From: Mimachlamys varia
Lineage: Eukaryota > Mollusca > Bivalvia > Pectinida > Pectinidae
Direction of reading: 5' to 3'
Length of the DNA: 64,000 bases
NCBI GenBank assembly: GCA_947623455.1
Contig: OX392545.1
Location: 25,991,001 to 26,055,000, forward strand
Part shown: positions 56,327 to 64,000 of the stretch, piece by piece
Position numbering within the stretch: position 1 is the stretch's first letter
Layout of the letters: each line of letters opens with the position of its first letter
Notes under the pieces: model-generated
Databases searched by the model: none
What the model was told of the DNA's origin: nothing
Seen by the model: the letters and a program-made list of their open reading frames with translations, nothing else
Program-made: the position numbers and the translations under genes

Positions 56327-56717
56327 CCATCTGATTAAAATACAGATCCTTGTTCTCACTCCGTTTTACAAGGATCTGACAACATCCCATCAAAGGTCAC
56401 GTTCAGATTACCTTTTTCGCCTCTTTACTCAACACTAAAATAATTTTCCAATGACATATCATCTTGCAGCAAGCCATTGCGTCACATTATTCCACATACA
56501 CTTTTTGGTGACGAAATGACTAAACGGACAAATGCGATAATGCAAGCTTTGTCGCCTCAAAATTAAACTGTCAAGATTCTGCAAGTAGTAATTTGATTGG
56601 CTAATGCAACAGGTCATCGGGACGGGACCCCCATATGGGATTTTTTCATATCTTAACGCAGCAGAGATAAGTTTACGGAACCGCGCGGAGATCAAGATAT
56701 GATTTTAATCAGATTGA
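56327..56717. mobile_element. CAATCTGATT-family MITE, full-length copy
   Basis: Ends CCATCTGATTAAAATACAGATCC and GATATGATTTTAATCAGATTG. Internal ACAACATCCCATCAAAGGTC, CTTGCAGCAAGCCATTGCG and TTTGATTGGCTAATGCAAC are all present. At 391 bp this is the best full-length reference copy. Confidence 0.85.
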
Positions 56718-57059
56718 AGGCGAGATTTATCTCCGTGAAATGTGTTTGGACGTGTACACGTTCCTAGGCTGTGGGTTTCGTTTCAACATTACGTGTTGGC
56801 GTGCACGGCGGCGTCACTTATAGTGTAGTCACGAACGAGTACAGGTGGGCTCATGTCCGTAAACAATATCTCGAAAAAAACACAATGTGTTTAAAAATTA
56901 GATTTTCTTGTTAATATCACACCATTTATTTTTTAAAAGAAGGCAGACTATCTGCATTGGGACCTGATGATTTGTTACTGCTACTTTTAAACCTAAACTA
57001 AGGCTTTTTGTGGGTTTAGATACATTTTCGAGAAAACGTGCCCTTCAATGGTCATATAC
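56718..57059. mobile_element. Old half copy of the CACAGGGACC family and flank
   Basis: TTGGGACCTGATGATTTGTTACTGC...AACCTAAACTAAGG and TTTAGATACATTTTCGAGAAAACG at 56959-57050 are a diverged left half. The sequence before it has no feature. Confidence 0.55.
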
Positions 57060-57505
57060 AACAGGGACCAGAGGATTTGTTACAGCTAGGAGTTTTGGAC
57101 CTAAACTAAGATTTTTTTTCAATTTTACACCTGTGGGGAGGGGGTTCAGATCGATGTTCAACCACAGTTGCTTGAGTTTCTGTCAGTATATAAAAACATG
57201 TTTATATATGGAGCCGCGGCCCATTACAGAATGTAATGGGAGGCTCTTTTCAATATATATCTATTATTTACTGACAGAAACTCAAGCAACTGTGATATTA
57301 CTATCTGCCTCAATATTCATATGTATATACGAGAAGGGTGGAAAGCTCTCGATCTCAAAAATAGAACGAACTTTTCACCGTCTTGTATATATGACGATTG
57401 AAGGGGACATTTTATATAAAAAATGATCTAAACCCCCACAAGTAAAAAAAATTGCGGTAACAGCTTTGGTTCAAAACTACCTGTAAAATATCAGATTCCT
57501 GTGTC
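57060..57505. mobile_element. CACAGGGACC MITE with a nested palindrome
   Basis: The left half starts CAGGGACCAGAGGATTTG; the right half ends AAATATCAGATTCCTGTG. They are separated by an inserted hairpin at 57165-57293 (CACAGTTGCTTGAGTTTCTG pairing with its complement). The 138-residue frame over the region is a by-product. Confidence 0.75.
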
Positions 57506-58270
57506 AGTGTCTGAAGAATGTGAACCGGTTCAATCACTTTAAATTAAACATTTATAAATAACTGGTAGCTCTTACAACGCACGTATTCGTTCTATTTCAA
57601 AAGAAAATGTTTCAAACAGACAAACACAGCACCTTTGGCTAGTATTATTATGCATTTATATATATTGGCCACAGAAATCACTTGAAAGGCAATTAGCGAG
57701 GTTAAGGAAGAGGATAAAAATGTGGATTGCTTTCTAAAACAGATTGTTTGTTCTTAATGCAGTGTGTAGGTGTTGGGTTGAATGTCATTGATATAATCAT
57801 ATTGATATACATGTATTAGATATGGTCCGATTTTCCTCAATCCTCGGTCAATATTTGATTCTACCAGGTTGGTCTAACACCATATTAACCTCATTTAATG
57901 TCCATGATTTATATATATATATATCAATATAGATAACAATATTTTATCATCCACGGAAAAGACTTAGGATGAGTTGAACAACTTGCGCTCGATCTTGTTA
58001 GTTGTTATAAATGTCAAGAAAATAAGCTGAAATAAAAAAATAAAAACAAAATGAAAATCAAGTAAATTCGATATAGAACTTGTATGTCATATATCCTTAA
58101 AAAAAACTCTGTGTCAAGAGTTCCGAACTCAAATACCAAATCCAGAAGTCCTTCGTTTCACTACAGGACGAAAACCTGCCGTCTCGAACAGTTTTGATGA
58201 GGTATTTCCTTTTGAAGGAAAACGTACTTCCGGTTTACATTGATTCAAGGCCAATAACTTCCGGTTGCCC
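57506..58270. other. No distinct feature
   Basis: AT-rich sequence with a (TA)n patch near 57910. No gene recognised. Confidence 0.45.
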
Positions 58271-58278
58271 ATTCCCTA

Positions 58279-58503
58279 TCAAGCTGAAGGCTTTGTTCGT
58301 TTAATGATGTCATCAAGAACACAGTCACGTGAAGCGATGACAATGGGGTTAAAGGGCAAATATTCTTTGTGTGCACGGTAGGTATGGAGCCTGAACAATG
58401 CCTCGTTATCTTTTTCGTCAATAACAATACGAAAGTAGTCCGGACGGGAAAAAGCGGAAAGAAGCGGGCTAGGGTGAGGAAGGGGTTGGGAGCTTGGGGC
58501 CAC
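58279..58503 (-). other. Unassigned open frame, possibly a terminal exon
   Basis: On the - strand, PDYFRIVIDEKDNEALFRLH and VIASRDCVLDDIIKRTKPSA have a balanced composition unlike the low-complexity frames around. I do not recognise a family. No clear acceptor upstream was found, and the frame begins beside a CACAGGGACC MITE fragment (58499-58540). It could be a decayed transposon gene. Confidence 0.25.
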
Positions 58504-58797
58504 AGGGACCCGAAAATTGCTTCCGTTACATTTGGACCCAAACTGAGGAGATGCGATGATTTTTTGACATATGTGTTGTGCTAAACCCTTTTAATGTATA
58601 AAATGACTCTGAACCACAAGACATAAACAAAGGAAATATGTACATGAAGACCCCTGTAGTTTCGGAAGAGTAAACGTCCTCTGCTTCATCGACAACCCCC
58701 GCCATGTAAATCTTGGTCACATCCAAGTTAACATTAATCCTCAAAATAAGAACCTATTCATCATTGTCATCACAACAAGAAAGCACACTAACTCTTA

Positions 58798-59055
58798 TTA
58801 AGCGAAGTCAACGTCCATCTTCATATCACACAATGATACAGAAAATTTCTCGGCGAGACAAACATGGCGACCGTAAAACTTGTCCATAGTCTTTATCAAC
58901 CTGCATTTCTCAAATCCTTGTGCCGCGAATTTGTTCATCAGCAGCCGACATCTATCACGAAAATCTCGATATTCAGAGAAAGCCCTAGTATAACGAATCA
59001 ACTGCGATATATAAACACCATGGGATGGGAGGGGGTCAGCGTGCTTTCGGGGCAA
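58798..59055 (-). pseudogene. C-terminal fragment of a retroelement polyprotein
   Basis: SHGVYISQLIRYTRAFSEYR, RDRCRLLMNKFAAQGF and MDKFYGRHVCLAEKF resemble the conserved tail found after reverse transcriptase domains in retroelement proteins common in marine invertebrates. The RT domain itself is not present upstream, so this is a truncated relic. The assignment rests on recognition of the tail motif only. Confidence 0.5.
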
Positions 59056-59760
59056 TTTAATCGCTAACGTCAGAACAACTTAAATGAAATAAGATTTTTG
59101 AAACTGTTACGTGAACTAAAATGAAAACAAGGTTTCTTAATCTTGTCACCTGAACTAAAATGAAAATAATATTTCTAAAACTGCTACGTGATCGAACTTT
59201 AGAAATGTTTTTAGATATTGTTTTTAACGCGGAACCTTTTCTGTTGCGGGTCCATAAAAAGATGAGAAATGTGTGTGTGTTTGGGGGGGGGGGGGGGGGG
59301 TACATGAAGTGATGAACACCGCCTTTGAATGATAGACTGATATGTCAAACAGTTTAACATCCTTAAGCGTTTTGGTTATGCCTGTCGGTGTTTTTTTGTA
59401 TCTAGGCATATTGGCATTTTGACCCAAATCTACGAGAAGAGATTTTAAAGTGCCCCTATATTTAAAACAATTATATTATCTTGAATTCGTTAAATTCAAT
59501 TTGCAACAAATGGATACATTTTTGCATGAATATATTTTATTTTGATATTCCTAAAACAAATTCGTGTAAAGAAACTTCGTGAAACCAGAAAATCCGGCTC
59601 TGGCGACTCCGTTGTTCAGATCACGCACGCATGCTACATACGTACGTTCGTAGATTATGATCAAACACTTCTCTTCATTAAAAACTGCCTATTAAGACAT
59701 TTCTGTTACGACTTTCTATTAACTTAGCTTCATTTTTTTTTTATTAAAAATTCAGTTTAC
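59056..59760. other. No gene; small repeats
   Basis: CTGTTACGTGAACTAAAATGAAAA is repeated with variants at 59104, 59144 and 59186. A G run lies at 59281-59300. Otherwise AT-rich. Confidence 0.5.
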
Positions 59761-59789
59761 TTCACCATGACAATTTCTGTGACTCCACA

Positions 59790-60325
59790 TTCATCCTCCA
59801 TATCCAGCGGTTATGCTCACTTACACTCTCTACACCCCTATAATCATCCTCGATATCCAGGGGTTACGCTTACCTACATTCTCTACACCCCTGGTACTAT
59901 CCTTGATATCCAGGGGTTATACTCCCCTACGCTCTCTACACCCCTGGTACATATGTACTGTACCATCCTTGATATCCAGGGGTTACACTCACCTACGCTC
60001 TCTACACCCCTGGTACCATCATTGATATCTAGAGGTGACACTCATCTACACTCTCTACACCTCTGGTACCATCCTTGATATCCAGGGGTTACGCTCACCT
60101 ACACCCTCTACACCCCTAGAATCATCCTTGATATCCATGGGTTACGCTCACCTACACTCGCTACACCCCTGGAATCATCCTCGATATCCAGGGGTTACGC
60201 TCACCTACACTCGCTACATCTATGTAACCATCCTTGATATCCAGGGGTTTGCCCTCAGTTACACTGTCTTCATCCCTGGAATATCGAGCGTAGGTGAGCG
60301 TACCCCTTGATATCGAGGATGGTAT
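59790..60325. repeat. Tandem array of CCTCGATATCC transposon ends
   Basis: About nine units of 53-60 bp, each CATCCTTGATATCCAGGGGT followed by TACGCTCACCTACACTC and CTACACCCCTGG. The last unit is inverted (ATCGAGCGTAGGTGAGCGTA...GATATCGAGGATGG), closing the array like a terminal inverted repeat. Frames through it are by-products. Confidence 0.95.
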
Positions 60326-61133
60326 CTAATTTCAGTATGTTATAATTATCAATATCGTTTTCATCTTATGAATGTATTTGACTCGTACAAAAAGTAAATA
60401 TCCATTTCATTGTATAACATATATGTGTATAGACCTACGACTAATGTTGTTCTCTCCAAAGTGTGTCGTAAGTCTGTAATAACTGGGTGTTAATGCCGTT
60501 TTACTTGAATTTGTGAACTGCATTTGTATTTTAATATTTCTTAATTCTTGATAGATATTTTTTTCAATAATATACAATAAATCTAACTATGCTTTTGAAA
60601 TCCTGTCCCGAATCAACGTCGGTGTTAGTCGTATTTGTCTGGTGTCAGGACCAGAGGAAAGGCTTACGTTGGTATGGTCACGAGTGCACTCCATATCGTT
60701 TCAGAAAACGCAAGTCATTATTAAGGTTTAACATTCATGAATAACATTTTTAAAAAGTTCGTTACATCACCAAGTTGAGAATAAACGTTACCATCCCACT
60801 CCCAACTCCCAGCCTCCCGAAACCAAAGTCTAGGAGCCCAGGTCCTAAACGTTTCAGGTTTTCTTGGCTGTAGATGGATTTCGGTAAATGAATATTATTT
60901 GATCGAGGTTTTCTTATTGTCGAGTTCCGAGTTTCAAAATGGGAGTTGCCTCAGGGATCAGGGATATGAGTTTGTCTTGTTTACCCAAAACCGAAAACAT
61001 GTAACAATAATTCAAACACCTTAGTTCTGGGTCCAACACAGCTACAGTGTGATTGGTATAAGGACCCTAATTACTGTTACTCCCTTTATGTATACCGGAC
61101 TGAGACTAAGGATCTGCATTTTATAGCTAAAAC
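60326..61133. other. No distinct feature
   Basis: AT-rich intergenic sequence with AATAAA at about 60577. No gene or element recognised. Confidence 0.45.
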
Positions 61134-61418
61134 CACAGGGACCTGAGAATTTGTTACAGCTAGTTTTGAACCTAAAATAAGATGTTTAGAGTAATTCTGT
61201 AAGTCTACACATTGGGAGGGGGGGGGGTGGGTAAGATCAATTTTCGATAAAAAAAGCCCCCCCCCCCCCTCAATGGTCTAGCTTTTATGACCATTGAGGT
61301 GTTTTTTTATCGAAATTGATCTTAACTCCGCCCCCCCAAATGTGTAAAGTTAGTCCAAATACCCAATTATACTATTATAGGTACAAAACTAAATGTACCA
61401 AGTTCTCAGGTCCCTGTG
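61134..61418. mobile_element. CACAGGGACC palindromic MITE, full copy
   Basis: Starts CACAGGGACCTGAGAATTTG and ends TTCTCAGGTCCCTGTG, with a G-rich left arm, C-rich partner and the usual centre CTCAATGG...TTTATGACCATTGAGG. Flanking 8-mers do not match, so the target duplication is lost or the copy recombined. Confidence 0.9.
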
Positions 61419-61752
61419 GTAAGGAGAAATCCTAACGTTCAAAGTAGGTTATGTTCTCGACGACTTTTGAGAAGGAAATGAAAAACGAGCAAATAAAACA
61501 GCATTGGATGTCGCAATTAGTGAAAGCTGATACCAGAAAAAAAAGCGTTTCATTCATTCAGTCAATTGGATCCTCATGTTTTTGTATATGGCAGCATATC
61601 TCTTCATCACAATAAACTTTCGTACAACCCAAGTTTCCTCTGGCTCCGATATACCAGACATATGCATTTATCTGTTAAAATGTCTCAAGTCTGGAAACTC
61701 GGGCTTAAAGCTGTCGTTGCTTTCAAAACAAGATTTTGAGTCAGGGATCGGG

Positions 61753-61874
61753 CACAGGGACCTGAGGGGGCATTTTTATCGGAAATTGATCTTAACCCCC
61801 CAAAAGTGTAAAATTACTCTAAACACCTTATTTTAGGTTCAAAACTAGCTGTAACAAATTCTCAGGTCCCTGTG
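61753..61874. mobile_element. CACAGGGACC MITE, internally deleted copy with perfect 8-bp duplication
   Basis: Only the first 14 bases of the left arm (CACAGGGACCTGAG) remain before it jumps to the centre GGGGGCATTTTTATCGG and a complete right arm. GGATCGGG flanks both sides (61745-61752 and 61875-61882). Confidence 0.93.
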
Positions 61875-61882
61875 GGATCGGG

Positions 61883-62919
61883 TACGTTTAACATTTGTCG
61901 TTTGCGGTTTTTGAATAAACAAAAACAATCTTACTTTAATCAGCTCTGTAGCTCTGTGTACACGAAACCCGAAGTTGTCTGAATTTCCTTCCACAGTTCA
62001 CCGATTCCAAATCGGAAAATCAGGCTTTCAATGACGGAAATTCACGAGTGGTTTCCCGGTGGAGATGTTTGTTGTTCTATTTTTAGACGTGATGCAATAA
62101 ATTTCTTTGTTGCAGAAGAAAGCACGCGCACAATCTGGACAGAAAACTTCTGGTTTAGAAGGTATGTGATCAGTGTATGTCGTCATTTTAAAGTTAAATA
62201 CATTGAAATTGATTTTGTTTTAATTGTACTGTAAAGGTGCATGAATTGTTTAAAGTAAAAAGTAAAATTTCAAGCCGTGAAACATTGACAGTGAGATCAG
62301 TTCAGTTAGAGATGTATCAAGTACTGTGATATCAAATTTATCAATTTGTTTGCGCTGTGGTTTCCATGACTTCCATTGTGATTAATCATTTCGCTGTTTT
62401 CTGACAAATAAGAACTCATATCACACCTTGATATATTGACACAAACCTTACAGCAAAACGTGAACCGAAAATGACCTCTAATTCAGATAAAAAATACTCC
62501 AAGAGATCCGCTTGTGAACGTGATCATTTGAAAATGGAGGACAACGGTAACTGGTTAACATGGCAATTTATTTATTTTTTGTTAATTTGTTTTGTTTTTC
62601 AGAAATTTTACATAAATATACACTTGCATTTAGCACATCACGCGCTGACTTCCATTCATACCTATCCTCCCAATCAACAGTTGTCACCAACGCGTCATCA
62701 TCACCTTCATAACATAAATACATCAAATACAACACACCATAAGCATTAAGCGGTAAAACGTTAACTCTGGTGACTTTTCTCTCCAAAATGGCGGCCGTCC
62801 AAAAACACCCCAAACTTCGTCCATTTTGGATATAATTCCGAGCTCTTAAAAACTGTACCACCAGCTAGGTAATATGTGGTTCCATATAACGATGTTTGGT
62901 TAATATTATTAGACATTCT
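61883..62919. other. No supported gene; two weak open frames
   Basis: Frames at 62031-62160 (ending FWFRR before GTATGT) and 62471-62549 (beginning TSNSDKKYSKRSACE before GTAACT) could be first exons of a gene continuing beyond the window, but no family or partner exon is visible. Confidence 0.25.
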
Positions 62920-63015
62920 GATCAAATGCAGATACTTATTCCAACTCTGTTACATAAGGATCTGACAACATCCCATATTAAAGAGGTTATATGTTCTGGA
63001 GAAAGTTAGTTTCGC
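62920..63015. mobile_element. CAATCTGATT-family MITE, left fragment
   Basis: ATTCTGATCAAATGCAGATAC, CTGTTACATAAGGATCTGAC and AACATCCCATATTAAAGAGG follow the left part of the family, then homology stops. Confidence 0.65.
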
Positions 63016-63039
63016 CACTGTATCAAATTCAAAAATTCT

Positions 63040-63720
63040 CAAGTTTTTGTGTCGCCTCCGACGGATGTCGGAAAGGCGGCACATAGGGGTTACTTTTCCG
63101 ACGGCGGCGGCGGCGTCAACAATGTTAAAGTTTTGCGTTTAGCTCTCTTTCTGACAAAGTTACATCAACCAAACTTCAATCATTTTTGGGGTAAAAATCT
63201 CAAATTTCTGAAAGTTTTGCGTTTAGCTCTTGCATATTAGGCTGTTTCTGACTAAGTATAAAAGCTACATCAACCAAACTTTAATCATAGATGAAGCATG
63301 GGTAGTAAAGCCTACTGGACTAAAAAAATTCCTGGATTTCTGCTTTTTTTGGGTAAAAATCTCAAATTTCTGGAATTACAACGTTAAAGTTTTGCGTTTA
63401 GCTCTTGCATATTAGGCTGTTTCTGACTAAGTATAAAAGCTACAGCAACCAAACTTGGTATGTATGTGTATTATGACTCAACGAACACTATCGCACCTTC
63501 CGTTTTATGATTCAACAAAATGGCCGCCATTTCCTTGCCACTGATTGGTCGAAATTTAGATATTGTCCGATTTCACTCAAAATTTGTATGTAGGTGTGTT
63601 AGGACTCTACAAACACTATTACAACTTCTGTTTCATGATTCAGCAAATTGGCCATTATTTCCTGGCCTCTGATTGGTCAAAATTTTGATATTGTCCGATT
63701 TCACTCAAACTTGGTACAGT
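63040..63720. repeat. Degenerate direct repeats
   Basis: AAAGTTTTGCGTTTAGCTCT occurs at 63127, 63210 and 63386 with CTACATCAACCAAACTT behind it. A second pair of about 130-bp units shares CTGATTGGTC(G/A)AAATTT and ATATTGTCCGATTTCACTCA at 63541 and 63671. The frames at 63049-63415 are by-products of these repeats. Confidence 0.7.
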
Positions 63721-64000
63721 TGAGTGTAAGCTAACCTTTACACCTAGTGCACTAGTAGTGCACTACATTTAAACTACAGGTAAACTAGTAGTGCACTACA
63801 CCCTGAACCCCATATAGGTCAAATACCCCTACAGGTAAATGGGCAGTCCCATCCATCTACCTGTGATTTTTACCTGTACCTCACCTTTGTCTCTGCTAGT
63901 ACTTTGAAGCTGGCCTTATCATTAGTTAATATTTATAACTTTAATGTATATATATGCATCTTATGTAGTTATTTTTCTCAAACAACCTTTTTTCTTTCAT
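63721..64000. other. Window end, no gene recognised
   Basis: Contains GTGCACTAGTAGTGCACTAC-type short palindromes at 63747-63800 and AT-rich sequence. Confidence 0.4.

Noticed and set aside
57010..57426. 138-residue open frame
   Set aside because: It runs through a degenerate MITE and a nested palindrome; no protein features.
62471..62749. First exon of a new gene (begins TSNSDKKYSKRSACE)
   Set aside because: A start codon and possible donor exist, but no family, no partner exon and no independent signal are visible.

Overview
The window is eukaryotic nuclear DNA: AT-rich, with short exons in long introns, GT-AG junctions and many degenerate transposons. Proteins and repeats point to a bivalve mollusc. 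tRNA-derived SINE copies of a molluscan type make a scallop plausible, but this rests on recognition rather than a search.

Three protein genes and one tRNA are supported. (1) On the + strand at 343-10229, a ten-exon gene encodes an ETS transcription factor of the GABP-alpha (GABPA / Drosophila Ets97D) type, 495 residues, with all reading phases matching. (2) On the - strand at 29320-23193, a seven-exon gene encodes a 273-residue tetraspanin with four membrane segments, the CCG motif and six loop cysteines. (3) On the + strand at 40546-46855, a three-exon gene encodes a 329-residue archaemetzincin (AMZ2/AMZ1-like) metallopeptidase. A tRNA-Arg(ACG) lies on the - strand at 40095-40167, just upstream of it. 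The three proteins have unrelated roles (transcription, membrane organisation, proteolysis), and nothing suggests that they work together.

The rest is mainly mobile and repetitive DNA. A 5'-truncated, frameshifted LINE has inserted into a 46-bp satellite (18.4-22.4 kb). A second truncated LINE keeps a 427-codon reverse transcriptase frame (34.1-35.4 kb). An 892-bp tandem duplication with both breakpoints at TTAA begins at a transposon end (35.9-37.7 kb). A 2.3-kb TTAA-flanked element with long terminal inverted repeats fills much of AMZ intron 1. A probable solo LTR splits an older repeat (51.0-52.0 kb). Several palindromic non-autonomous DNA transposon families recur. The most abundant has CACAGGGACC ends, 8-bp target duplications and almost complete self-complementarity, with at least nine whole or partial copies. 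Minisatellites lie at 2.4, 18.4, 50.5, 53.6 and 59.8 kb.

The most unusual gene-level features are in the GABPA gene. It has a diverged copy of exon 8 in intron 9, enclosed by a 60-bp inverted repeat. It also has a triplicated 3' splice-site segment in front of exon 7. From 46.9 kb to the end I recognise no host gene with confidence.
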